Assembly: GCA_021018815.1 (NCBI GenBank)
Contig: JAITYX010000053.1
Span: forward strand, 124,001 to 188,000
DNA: 64,000 bases
Reading direction: 5' to 3'
Source of the DNA: Talinum fruticosum
Lineage: Eukaryota > Streptophyta > Magnoliopsida > Caryophyllales > Talinaceae
Made by a program: the position numbers and the translations under genes. Each line of letters begins with the position of its first letter. The first letter of the stretch is position 1. The notes beneath the pieces are model-generated. The model saw nothing but the letters and a program-made list of their open reading frames with translations, was not told the origin of the DNA and searched no databases. This document shows positions 1 to 10,900 of this stretch, piece by piece.

Positions 1-1486
1 CCATCACATTGAAGAACCCGGGAGGAATTATTATTTCCAATTTACAAAGTGTTATTGAAATATTTCGATGCATTTGCTCTAACTCCGCATCCCGTAAAGC
101 AGGATGAGCAAAGGTTCTTGAAGAACTCACTAATTTCAATGAGAGGCGCTAAAACCTCGTCCAGGAGTGCACTAAATGCTATTGGAAGAAGGCTCTCCAT
201 GAAAACATGACAATCATGACTTTTCATGCTATGGAACTTAGTGGAGTTTGGGTCGACAAGGTATGAAATGTTAGAGCAGTAATCATCCGGCATTTTCAAC
301 TCTCTTGCCCATTCACATATTGTCCTCTTCTCGCTCCAACGTGAACACATATTTTGCCTTCGGTTTGAAAATTTTACCATTGACTCCATGCTTTAAATTC
401 AACTCTACACGATCACACAAATCTTCCAAATCCATTCTTGCCTTGATGTCATCCTTTGTTTTACCAGGAATATCCATAACGAGTGTTAATTATATTCTCA
501 AAAAGTTCTTCTCAATGTGCATCACATCTAAGTTGTGGTGAAGCAATTGATCTTTCCAATATGGAAGCTCCCAAAATATGCTTTGTTTTGTCCAATTATG
601 ATCCTTTTGAACCCCGAAATGTTAATTTCTTGCTCTTACGTTACTTTGGGAAAGCTTTCAACCCATTGTTTTATTTCTTCCCTCGTATAACGACGAGGAG
701 GACCCGAATGTACGATTTTTCCTTTTGTAAACGATGTGCTATTCCTTCGGAACGCGTGACTTCGGGGCAAAAACCGCCGATGGAAATCAAACCATGAAAA
801 TTTTCGGCCATTTCTAAGTTTTAATGCTTTCTTTTGATTCATACATACCGGGCATGACATGACACCATGCGTACTCCATCTAGACAACATACCATAGGCC
901 GGAAAATCATTGATAGTCCACATCAACGCAGCCTTCATGAGAAAGTTCTCACCTTTTGAAATATCATATGTTTCAACACCATCTTCCCATAGTGTTTTCA
1001 ACTCATCAATAAGAGGTTGCAAGTACACATCAATTTTATTTTTCGGATTTGTCGCCCTGGTATGATACATGTCAAGAACATATAAGGCGTTGTCATGCAT
1101 AACTCTGGTGGTGGATTATAAGGCGTAACAACGATCGGCCAAATTGAATAAGACCTTGCGGGTTGGCTAAATGGATTAAACCCATCCGCGCACAAACCAA
1201 GTCTTATGTTTCTAGGTTCGATAGCAAATTCGGGGTGAACTCTATCAAAATGTTTCCATGCTTCACCATCCGAAGGATGACAGAGGACACCATCCTCTCT
1301 TACATTCTCATAATGCCATCTCATGTGCTTTGCCGTGGTTTTTGAAGCAAACAAGCGCCGAAGTCTTGGTATTAACGGCAAGTAATGCATCCTTGCAAAT
1401 GGAGTTCTTTACCTTTTGCCTTGTCTTTCCCTTTGACGCTTCCATCTCGCATGACCACAAAACTTGCATGAATCAAGGTCGCTGTC
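1..1486 (-). pseudogene. TNP2-like CACTA transposase, central part
   Basis: Cut-and-paste transposase of CACTA elements (Transposase_21/TNP2 family), expected to act in the nucleus on the element termini. On the minus strand two overlapping frames, 1,390-998 and 1,100-636, encode typical TNP2 text such as LGLCADGFNPF, PPELCM, MWTINDFPAYGMLSRWSTHG and CPVCM. A third frame at 389-42 continues the family pattern (HDCHVFMESLLP). The changes of frame near 1,000-1,100 and near 600 show at least two indels, so this is a pseudogene. The piece is cut at 1,486 by the LTR insertion and at base 1 by the window edge. Confidence 0.85.
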
Positions 1487-1889
1487 CGTAACACCCCGAA
1501 ACTTAATCGTAATTAATTATTTTAAATTTGTGTTTTATCGTATTCATATTGTTTAAGAGCAGCTGCGCACAATATGAAATCAAAATAAAAAATGCGAACA
1601 AATTTGATAAACGTAAATAATAATGGGTAATTCGTACAAATTTACGCTTGTACTTGAAATGTATATATATGTTCAACTAAGTTTAATCCGAATTTAAAAA
1701 AAATTAATTAATAAGTAAAAAGAAATAAAATAAAATGGTATATGTATATATTTATATATACACAAATTATTATAACACAAATAAAATTTATAAAAAAAAA
1801 AATGATGGAAGGATCGGGATATCGAGTGGAAGGGAGGAGGTGTTTGAAACACAGCTACATTAATCATCTCCATCCCTCTCTCACCTCTC

Positions 1890-2350
1890 TTCTCTCACCT
1901 CCCCTCACACTCCCTCTCGCTGCTTGACTACCACTGCCGGCCGGCCAGCCTCACCGGCTTCTTCCGCTGCCAGCAAGCCGCCCCGGCGTACCCGGCCGCT
2001 GCCCTGCTCCCGCACCAAGTCTTTTTTCTCGCTCCTCCTCGTCACGCGCTAGCAGGGCAAAACCGCCCTCGCTGCCGCTGCTGCTCGGTCGTGCCACCAC
2101 GGCCGCCGTCGCTGGTCGCCGACCGGCGCCTCAGCCACCACCCAGCCACCTCCATCGAATCTCCCTCCTCTCTGCTCCGTTCTGCTCGGAACAGGGCTGG
2201 GCTGTTCGCCCCTGCGGCTACTGCCGCCTCGAACTGGGCTGGCGCCGCCACCCTTGGCCGCCGTCCAGCGCCGATACCGCCGACCAACACTCGGAGCTTC
2301 CACCTCAAACTCCGAACCACCCCCACCACCAATTCCACTTCAAAACCCCT
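1890..2350 (+). other. GC-rich block within the LTR
   Basis: About 460 bp of C-rich DNA in otherwise AT-rich surroundings, 400-860 bp from the LTR start. It stays open in frames on both strands (for example 2,091-2,354 plus and 2,338-2,042 minus), but the translations are low-complexity Pro/Arg/Ala text with no recognisable domain. Equivalent blocks sit at matching places in the other chromovirus-type LTRs of the window, so this is an LTR feature rather than a gene. Confidence 0.6.
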
Positions 2351-4361
2351 TTGAGGTTTATCTCTAATTCCCCATTTCTAAGCAAATTTCTATTACGAAT
2401 TTATGTTGTAATTGAAGAATTAGACGAGTTAATGTGAGTTGTAACTTGGTTGTGGTGGAATTGACAGAATCTTGAGAGAAAATGAAATTGGATTTAGGGT
2501 TTAATATGTGTGGATATGGAATTGGAAATTGATTTGGGTTTATTTATAATTGTGAATGTGCTTGTTTAAGTTTTATATGAATATGAATGAATTGTTTGGT
2601 GGTGGAAGAATTGGAAGAAAAATATTGAGGATGATTTAAATATGAGCGTATATATATAGTTTTTTTGGAGATGGTTTAAAGAATGTGTAAATGAGATATT
2701 GAAAATTGAATTTATTGGTGTATGTGTGCAAAACTTGGGTAAACTAATGTAATTGAATCTTGGTTTAGTTAAGTAAGAGTAAATTAATTTGGAAAAGGGG
2801 AAATTTGATGAGAGTATAGAGGAATGTTAATGTGTGTGAATTAAATGGAAATTGGGTATGCTAAGTTGGATTGAAATTACGAAATAAATGTAAATTAGTC
2901 GGTGAAGTTGAAGGTTTTATTGGAATTAACGGAGATATTATTGAAAGAGAGAGGGGATTGAAAAGAAATCCAGAATGTTGAATCGAGTTGAGAAGGGAGG
3001 AGGAATAGATCTTTATAAAATTGTGAGAGTTTTCAAGCTCAAATGAACTTTGAGCGACAAGTGAGAAATTAAAAGACACCGAACGTAAGAGTTTACAAAA
3101 GAAAGAAAAGAAAAGTAGTATGACAATCTGAATAGAGACCTAACTCATCGAATCAAATTACTTTCGACAACAGAAAAGCAACGGAAACGACATGTTCGAA
3201 AAAAGAACGAAAAATGATATTTAAAGGAAAACGAACAACTATTTTAGGTACGTTACTAATTGTATTTTTCAAAATATCTAAATGTTTACATGTTAATGAG
3301 TTTCACTATTTATCTACGACATACTAAATCATTAACCGATTATTGGTAGTACTCATAAAGGAAATTAATCGTACGAGATCCATCCCCCAAAAATCGGGAT
3401 TTCTATGATTAAATTGCTTGACCGGAGCCTTAGATATAAATATATATGTTGTGATAAAAAATCGAAAAGTTCATGAGCACAAGAAAATGGGAATATTGAT
3501 GAGATTGTAACTTGGCTTGTATATTGGGTTGAAACTTGGTTATTGGGATGGTAAATATACTCCGGCGTGTGGCCGTTGAGTTGTATACTCCAAGCGTGTG
3601 GCTCGTTGAGTTTTATTGTGAATTTTATACAGGTTTTGAGGCTTTAGCCTAATGGTTAGGCCATATTTTAAACGAAACTCTGCCAAAATTTTTAGAAAAT
3701 TGGAAAACAAACCGACACCTTAAGTAGGAAGTATATTTGGTTTACGGATAAGATGATATCTGGTCATACTAGATGAAACGAGCGGTACAATTAAGGTTGG
3801 GTTGCATTAAGCACGGACTAGAGGTGATATAAGCAAAAGATCAAACTTGAGTATTGTTACAAGAATAGGAAAATAAACTCATCAATTGTTATATACGAAT
3901 TCAAACCATAGTATCAATAGCTTATTTCGGGAAATGTATGAATATCGAGATCAAAAGGAAATAATATGGACAGGTATGCGAAAAGTAAAAGTTTGGTGAA
4001 CGTAAATGCATATAAATATTGTTAAAAGAATTGTAATCTACGAAAGTAGATTCATTTTGGAAATAGAAACCGAATTAAAATTGTGTCTGCAAGTAACAAT
4101 CGAGCAATTGAAGCGTTCGGCACGACTGAGGTACGTTATTGCCTTTACATTTATACTAAAAGTAAAAGTTTTACAAATTACTAGTTGGTGCTTCCAATTC
4201 ATTGCATTTATAAATAAGTTTTTACAATTTGTCATGATTTGACCATGCAAAGGACCCATTAATCGCTATGACGATCCATGAATGAATGTGATCGTAATCG
4301 TAATCGTAAATGGTTGATCCGGGGACGCCTGGACAACGTTGCTTGCTAGCGAGCATTGAAC

Positions 4362-4497
4362 CGTTAATTGTTCAATTGTGCACAAAATCGTTAATTGTTC
4401 AATTGTGAACAGAATCGTTAATTGTTCAATTGTGCACGTAATCGTTAATCGTTCAATTGTTCACGTAATCATTAATCGTTTAAGCTGTTTAATCGTT
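4362..4497 (+). repeat. 27-bp tandem repeat, about five copies
   Basis: Units beginning TTAATTGTTCAATTGTGCAC recur at about 4,364, 4,391, 4,418, 4,445 and 4,472, the last two more diverged (TTAATCGTTCAATTGTTCAC). They lie inside the outer LTR-like insertion. Confidence 0.85.
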
Positions 4498-4974
4498 CAA
4501 TTGTTCACAATCGATCGCCTTATGGTTCAATGAACCTAGGAGTCGGATCCCATGATTGATTGCTTCACAGTATGGGTCCTAAGTTTGGCTAAATCAGCAA
4601 AGCAAAACGACAATTGACAAGTTTACAAACTGGTTATTCCAGGAAAAATGATTTAAGATATGCATGATTTAAGAGCATTTAAATTATAATTTTATTTTAT
4701 AACGGTAACGTATCGAGCTTCTAGCTCACACGTCTATTGTTTTATGTTTTTAAATTTTTAGGGACTTGAGCACATGACAGACTATTCGCAATCACATCCA
4801 AAGGCTAAAGAGGAAGAAAAGATAAAGCCGATCGGAGAAGTGATGTTCGGCTGTTCGTCTTGACCCCATACATGTTAGTCCCTTCCTCGGTCTCTTGGCT
4901 CATGATTCCTCTCCAGCTGATCCTCGGCATTTTGAAAATTTCATTTTCCGTAAAGAAAAATTTGGGTTGGATTT

Positions 4975-7793
4975 TGTAACACCCCTAGACCCACCCTAGG
5001 AGTATTACATGCCGGGGTTCCCGAGACGAACCCCTAAGGCTGCTTAAGATCTCAACTTGGGGTTAATAACCCTTTCTTGGATTGGCGAAAGCGTAATTCT
5101 AGGTTTTCGAAGGTTTTTCTAGAAATTTTGGCGGAATTTCCTCGTAAACTGGCTAATCTCATAGGCTTAAAGCCCTAACCCCGAACGAAACACAATCTTA
5201 AACTCAACGAGCCACACGCTCGGAGAAACACAACACAACTCAACGAGTCACACGCTCGGAGTATTCACATAGGGATTTTACATTCATAGGTAAAACTTAA
5301 GTTCACATACAACAGTCTTTACAACATCTTTATAAACAAAAGACAGAAAAACATGCAGTAAGTCCGACATCTCCTATTCGTCTCGCTATTTCCAAAAGCC
5401 AAAGGCAACTCCTGCCGGTCTTAACTTCGTACCGAAATGTTGGTGGGGTCATGAGCTCACTAGCCCGGTGAATAACCCAAACCCAACCCCGAGTTTCACT
5501 TTGCACATTAATTCATTAACAAACACGCGTAAGTTCTCAATTCATTCATAACATGCGATTCGAGATCAAATAAGCTTAAGACATGCGAGATTCTAAACTT
5601 ACCAACTAGCCGAGAAACATAATGACATCAATTGCTCATGAATTCAATCAAACATGTTTCATTCGTCTTTCTACGCAAGTAAGTCATAGAATCGTTCATC
5701 ATGCAAATCATTCATTACATAAATCATATCTTAGTTCTTATCGCATTCATTTCTTACGAAAATAGGATTCGGTCTTCTTCTCGAGTTCAATCGTGCATTT
5801 CATAAATCATTGGTTCTTTCTTTCTTATTCGATATGCACGATCATTCGTTTCTTCATATCGTAATTCTTTTAAGTCTTCTTAGTTCGAATGGAAAGAAGA
5901 TTTATGCACTGCTCTAAAGACCCAGTTCTTGGAGCCAAAACAATTCGTGGGCTCGGCTTACGGAGGCATACAATTCGTGGCCTCGAGGCAAAACAATTCG
6001 TGGCCTCGAGGCGGCCTCCCATCCCCGAAGGACGCATATCGTCAATAATTCTTGGAAGCAATTCAATTCGTGGCTTCGGGTTGATGAGACACTTCTATGA
6101 CCATAGCTTCGGGGGTTCTTTAATTCGTGGGGTCTTAGATCAATAACACAATTCTTTCTCCCTTCTTTAGTTCTTTATGTTTCTTATTTTCTTATTACTT
6201 ATACATAAGATATACTTAATTCATGCTTAACACGTTCATACGTAACTTCTTCAAAACAAGCAATTCACATAAGCAAGTTCCAACTCAATCAATTCATTTC
6301 ACATGCGCATGCTTATGTCATTTATAATCGATGTAATTCAGGATAAACACATAGTCACATAAACATGTCAAATAGGATTCCTAATCAACGAACTCATCGT
6401 TTTCATGATCGCGTATTATCGCGTATAAGTGGTTAATGGTTCTACAACTTTCCTTAATCGATATATATCTTTTAATCTATCCGTATAGCTTCTTAAATCT
6501 CAGTTCTTAATTCAGTTACTCACTTAGTTCCGATTTAGCCTAAAACAGCACATTTTCACTTAAAATTGCATATCTCCCAATCTACTCATCCAACACATAC
6601 CAAATTTTACAGGAAATTTCCATAAATTTCCACGAAGCTGCAGTAAAAATTACAGGAAATTTAGGCTACACATGAACTCACAGAAATTCGGACAGCATGC
6701 TTAATTCATAGAAATCTGCACATAAATCATGAAATTCAATTCCCGATTTTTCTCAATAATTCTGTTCAAGCTAACTTCCCTAAATTCTCAGTCACACAGC
6801 TCCATAATCATGCTCAACAATGCTCAAATATCATTAAATTCATAAATTAGGCATAAATCGCAACATGCTTTTCAATTCATGAGTTTCTAGTTTCTTCAAT
6901 TTAAGCCTCTAACTTCTTCAATTAACTTAGGGTTTCCAATTTCATGGATCAATTTCGAGTTCAAGCCACCTAATTCATTTTAATTCTTGAGGATGAATTC
7001 AGATTACTCACCTTAGATTCTTAGAGGTTCTAAGAATTCGGTTTTGGAAGGTTTCGAATTGGGTTTCGATTTGGGTTTTGCTTCCTCTTCTTCCTCCTTT
7101 CGCTGCCCTCGTTGCTCTCTGCTTCGTCTCTCCTTCTTTCGCCCTCTGCTTCTCTTTCCTTTCCCCTTCGTCCGCTGCTCGTTCTCGGGCTCGCCGTGCC
7201 CGCCGGCAGCCGGTTTCCGGCGTTCCTCTTGCTCTCGCTCCCGCTCGCTCTTCCTCTCTCCGGTGCATTCTGCTCCTTCTCACTTTCCCTCGCTCGCGTT
7301 CTTTCATTCCCCTTTCTTCTTCTCGCTCTGCTCGGCCTCCCGAGCCCTCGCCCTCCCTTCGCTCACCGGCGGTGGCGTCCTCGCCGTTCAGGCGGCTCTC
7401 GCGCTTTCTCCCTCTCTCGCTCCGCCTCTGCTCCCTCTCGTTTCCCCTATTTCTGCTTTCCCCGTTCTTTTCTTTTTCCTGCTTCGCTTCTTCGTTCCTC
7501 TTCTTTTGTTCTCAATCCCAATTTCTCTCTCCTCTTCTCCTAATCACAGCTAATGGCTTTGCTTGCCTAATTCCAATTGGACCCCTTAATTCTTTACTTC
7601 TTTCTTTGCCAACACAATGCCACTAACCTCCATTTCTCATTCCTTTTTCTTTTTATTTTAATTGGGCCCAAGTAGCCTCACAAGGCCCAATTTAGCTAGT
7701 CCACGCTCGGGTTTCAGTTCTCGAGTTTCTAATTCCGACTCGGAAAAATTCTAATTCACTAGCAAGCAAACACCGAAATTTCGGGGTCTCACG
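4975..7793 (-). mobile_element. Solo LTR, chromovirus-type gypsy, minus orientation
   Basis: Begins TGTAACACCCCTAG at 4,975 and ends GGGGTCTCACG at 7,793, the inverse of the TGTGAGACCC...GGGGTGTTACA ends of the complete gypsy LTRs in this window; the last base departs from the expected A. Flanks GATTT (4,970-4,974) and GATTG (7,794-7,798) match at four of five bases. Minus orientation is confirmed by the twin motif at 5,203-5,262 and a GC-rich block at 7,040-7,560 near the LTR 5' end. That block is followed on the minus strand by a strong donor-like AAG|GTGAGTA near 7,011. Degenerate AATTCGTGG-type repeats occupy 5,940-6,135. No coding domain is present. Confidence 0.85.
7040..7560 (-). other. 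GC-rich leader-like block of the minus-strand LTR
   Basis: A 520-bp block, purine-rich on the minus strand, 230-750 bp from the 5' end of the solo LTR. Long open frames exist in several frames at once (up to 182 codons at 7,078-7,626 plus, 99 codons at 7,307-7,008 minus), all of low complexity and without domains. It matches in place and composition the block at 43,130-43,593 of the complete gypsy element. Confidence 0.6.
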
Positions 7794-7943
7794 GATTGTT
7801 ACATAAATTGTTTGAAAAATTAATTTGCTCAAATGAATTTGCCTTGTTTTCATTCTGAAAACGGCGGTAACGTCTCCCAATTTACAAGTCTTCCGCTATT
7901 AATTACTTATTTATGTGGTTACGTATTGGGGCGTTACACTGTC

Positions 7944-8693
7944 CTCTTTGTAGAACAACATGCAACCTTGTCGACAACAATCAATTTTTGAACATCCATC
8001 CCAAGATTTTTAATGACCTTCTTTGCATGGTGAATGTCACGAGGAACTCGATTATCAGGCGGACATATCTCCTTCATAAGTTGAGCAATTTCATTAAAGC
8101 AATTTTGAGGCATGTTGTAGTCGGACTTAATGCTCAACATTCTAACGGTGGCAGAACAACTCGGTGTGAGTTTCATTTCCTACCCACAAAGGTCGTTGCG
8201 CAGCCTCAACCATATTAAAGAAACTTTGGGCATGGGTATTTGGAGGCTCACTTGTAGAGTTTTGATTTGAGATCATGGCATCCGTGACCATATCATTCAT
8301 ACGGTCGATATTTGTTTCTACATCGCCGTAGTTTATATGATTGGCGCCACTTTCGTCGTTGAATATGTTAGAAACCATTGTTTGATCCTCATATAAATGA
8401 GGATCTATTTCTCCATGACTAGTCCTATACCAATAGTTTGGAAGAAAACCATATTGATAGAGGTGCAACTTAGCTTCATCGGGATCCTTATACTTCCGAT
8501 TTACGCATTTGCGACATGGACACCTATATTGTTGATTATGTACAAATTCTGATTGGCTTCTAGCATGTGCATCAAACTCCTCAACCCCGTCTAAAAACTC
8601 TTGTCTATACCCAACTCTACCGGGTAATAACTTACGATACATCCATCTACGATGCGTAGGCCCGTCCATATACATTCGATTGACATTTAACAA
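7944..8693 (-). pseudogene. TNP2-like CACTA transposase, N-terminal part
   Basis: Starts at the ATG at 8,693 (minus). The first 100 residues match the plant transposase-associated domain: a Tyr/Trp-rich start (MYMDGPTHRRWMYRKLLPGR), then a zinc-binding-like CPCRKCVN with a following HLYQYGF. A second frame at 8,176-7,934 continues the protein (MLSIKSDYNMP, LMKEICPP, VPRDIHHAKKVI), so a frameshift lies near 8,150-8,180. The reading is then cut at 7,943 by the LTR insertion and resumes at 1,486. Together the parts cover the N-terminal half of a usual TNP2 protein. Confidence 0.85.
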
Positions 8694-9000
8694 TTTATTA
8701 AATTATTAGTTAATAATACCAATACATGGAGATGTTATATGATTACATATTTTCTATAACGAACATAATCTATATATAACCATTATGCATCTAAAAATTT
8801 TTTGTATTATACATAAATTTCTTTAATTTCTATATTTTACTCGTAAATATTTATATCATAATTAAACTAATCATACCTAATTAGCATAAATAAATTCATA
8901 TAAATATAATTAAATTATTCATACCTATAATCATACCTAATTAGCATAAACAACCTCACACAAATAAACAACAAACAATTACACATATATAAATCATAAA

Positions 9001-9540
9001 AACCATTTCCCTCAACTTCAACAATAATGTCCAACAAATCCAACACAATTGCACATTTTTCTATTCAAATTCATCCACAAACAACATTAATTTCCACCAA
9101 ATTACATATATTCCTCAATTTCAAGTTACATTTTTTAAAACCCTAAATTTAACTTAAATAACATTTACTCCATAACCAACACAATTGCACATTTTTCTTC
9201 TCAAATTCATTCACAAACAACATTAATTTCCACCAAATTACATATATTCGTCAATTTCAAGTTACATTTTTTAAAACCCTAAATTTAACTTCAATAACAT
9301 TTACTCCATAAACAACACAATTGCACATTTTTCTTCTCAAATTCATTCACAAACAACATTAATTCCTACCAAATTACATATATTCGTCAATTTCAAGTTA
9401 CATTTTTTAATCCTAAATTTAACTTCAATAACATTTACTCCATAAACAACACAATTGCACATTTTTCTTCTCAAATTCATTCACAAACAACATTAATTTC
9501 CAACAAATTACATATATTCATCAATTTCAATTTCAATTTT
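9001..9540 (-). repeat. About 135-bp tandem repeat, four copies, in the CACTA 5' region
   Basis: The marker CAATTGCACATTTTTC recurs at about 9,045, 9,181, 9,317 and 9,451, a period of 134-136 bp. Each unit continues with AATTCATTCACAAACAAC and ACCCTAAATTTAAC. The array lies between the transposase start (8,693) and the GC-rich block at 9,588-9,860, that is, in the 5' leader or promoter region of the CACTA element. Copies 2-4 are more alike than copy 1. Confidence 0.85.
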
Positions 9541-9587
9541 ATAAAACCATAAATCTAAAAAAATCAACAAAATCATACCTCAAAACT

Positions 9588-9860
9588 ATGGGCGGCAGCG
9601 GCGGCGGCACAGCGGCGACGGCGGAAGGACAGGCATGTGGCGGCAGCGGCGGCGGTGCGTCGGCGGCGTCCTCCACCCGAGCGGCAGCAGCGGCGGGACA
9701 CGGGTCGGGCGAAACCAAGGAGAACGTTGGTTACTTCGCCCTTCATGTTCCTCAAGTGGCGGAGGAAGGGCGGCGGTCGGCAGCGAGGGACGGCCGTGCG
9801 GGCGGCGGGCCTAGTCGCCGATGGGAGTGGGTGTTGACGGTGGTGAATCGGCGGGGTTAA
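9588..9860 (-). other. GC-rich (GGC)n-like block of the CACTA 5' region
   Basis: A run of GGCGGC-type triplets that reads as Gly/Ala/Arg-rich text in several frames on both strands. It has no domain and is not called as a gene. It lies between the 135-bp array and the subterminal repeats, so it may be part of the first transcribed exon or leader of the transposon. Confidence 0.4.
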
Positions 9861-9939
9861 CGCTCGGCTCGAACCTCGACTCTCTCTCTCTTTGCGCTGC
9901 GATATTCGGTCCGGCCGAAGGCGGATCTGAATATATTCG

Positions 9940-10292
9940 TAATTAGCGACTGAACAGTCCGTCGCTGTTCCGTCGCTAATTAAAAAAATTCATCAGCGAC
10001 GGAAAATTCCGTCGCTAATTACTAAATTAATTTATTTTTTTTTGGGTTTTGTAATATCCGAAATATCCGGTGACGATTTAGCGACGGAATATTCCGTCGC
10101 TAATCGTCTCAGCGATGGAATAGCGACGGCATATTCCGTCCCCGATCGCAAAATAGCGACGGATGCCATGTTCCGTCGCTAATTCCGTCGTTGTCCGAAA
10201 CAGTGTCATTTTTTGTCGGTGTCCGTCGCCGATTCCGTCGCTCGCTGGCAACGGAATGGTTTCCGTCGTTATTTTACAGTTTTGTAGTAGTG
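9940..10292 (-). repeat. CACTA subterminal repeats and terminal inverted repeat
   Basis: The motif AGCGACGGAA and its complement TTCCGTCGCTAAT occur about ten times between 9,945 and 10,262, often paired as short palindromes separated by one to a few bases (for example 9,994-10,021 and 10,079-10,102). Arrays of this kind flank CACTA termini and in En/Spm bind the element's TNPA-type protein. The terminus itself (CACTACTACAAAACTG on the minus strand) ends at 10,292. Confidence 0.9.
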
Positions 10293-10304
10293 AATAATGT
10301 TTAT

Positions 10305-10900
10305 GAATCTATTAGAATATACAATAATTATATGAGATATTTAAAATTAAAAATATATTAATAATTATTGAATTATTCTCAAATTATATCTTTCAAAAAT
10401 AATATTTTTTAAAAAAATCCCAAAACCCATATATCTGGCTTTCCTTTCCATACTTCGTCCCATTTCATAAACAAGAAAAACTACAAGATATGAAAAAAAA
10501 AAACAATTTCAATCTAATTCTCTCCATTGTTGCACGTATTAAGGAACCCTCCACCACCAATTGCTCTGCCACATTCACCATCTGTGAAACCTCAGCACGA
10601 TCATTACTTCTTTGCTTCTTACCAATCCATTTTGGAAAGACTTTGCTATCAAAAAGCTCTATTATAAAATAGTATTAGTTGTAAGGACACCATTGATGAG
10701 GAGATTACTGCCATTGATGACCATGGTATAGAGAGAAGGTAGAGAAATAAGGGAGGAGGTCCAAAGAAAAGTGAGATATATGGCTTTTTGGGATTTTTTT
10801 ATTATTATATTTTAGGAAAGATATAATTGTAAATCATTTAAAAATTATAATATATTTTTTAATTTTAAATATTTCATATAATTAATGCAGATTCTAATGA
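10305..10900. mobile_element. Foldback (long inverted repeat) element
   Basis: About 140 bp at 10,305-10,450 is repeated in inverse orientation at about 10,761-10,900, at roughly 80 % identity by eye (shared blocks ATATTTAAAATTAA, ATTATATCTTTC, AAAAAAATCCCAAAA, CCATATATCT). The 310-bp loop has a 60-codon frame at 10,490-10,672 with no recognisable domain. It fits a MITE-like foldback element next to the CACTA end. I could not fix its target duplication. Confidence 0.65.

Larger units (their letters stand above)
1487..7938 (+). mobile_element. Solo-LTR-like gypsy insertion in the CACTA transposase
   Basis: The insertion begins CGTAACACCCC (expected TGTAACACCCC) and ends GGGGCGTTACA, and is bounded by a perfect 5-bp duplication, CTGTC, at 1,482-1,486 and 7,939-7,943. 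No gag or pol is visible, so it looks like a solo LTR or an internally deleted element. Plus orientation is indicated by the ACTCCGGCGTG/GAGCGTGTGG-like twin motif at 3,559-3,610 and a following acceptor-like site with AG at 3,631-3,632, as in the LTRs of the complete gypsy element at 42,923-53,113. A GC-rich block lies at about 1,890-2,350. The element was later split by the solo LTR at 4,975-7,793. Its own sequence totals about 3.6 kb, long for one LTR, so it may be composite. Confidence 0.75.
1..10292 (-). mobile_element. CACTA (En/Spm) DNA transposon, right part, interrupted
   Basis: The minus strand carries TNP2-type transposase pieces at 7,944-8,693 (N-terminal part) and 1-1,486 (central part), in the right order once the insertion at 1,487-7,938 is set aside. 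The element ends at 10,292: read from the minus strand it starts CACTACTACAAAACTG, the diagnostic CACTA terminus, followed by about 330 bp of subterminal GACGGAA-type repeats. The opposite terminus and the rest of the transposase lie left of the window. The base triplet after the end is AAT, the candidate 3-bp target duplication, which cannot be confirmed without the other end. Frameshifts in the transposase and the large insertion make it non-autonomous. Confidence 0.9.

Noticed and set aside
7044..7626. Overlapping plus-strand frames of 143-182 codons as a protein gene
   Set aside because: They share one GC-rich LTR block in three frames plus the minus strand, are Ser/Leu/Phe/Arg low-complexity, and show no domain.
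9001..9540. CRISPR array
   Set aside because: Plant transposon context; units are 135 bp, contiguous, without spacers.
9588..9860. Gly-rich protein gene
   Set aside because: A GGC-type triplet run, open in several frames on both strands, without a domain.
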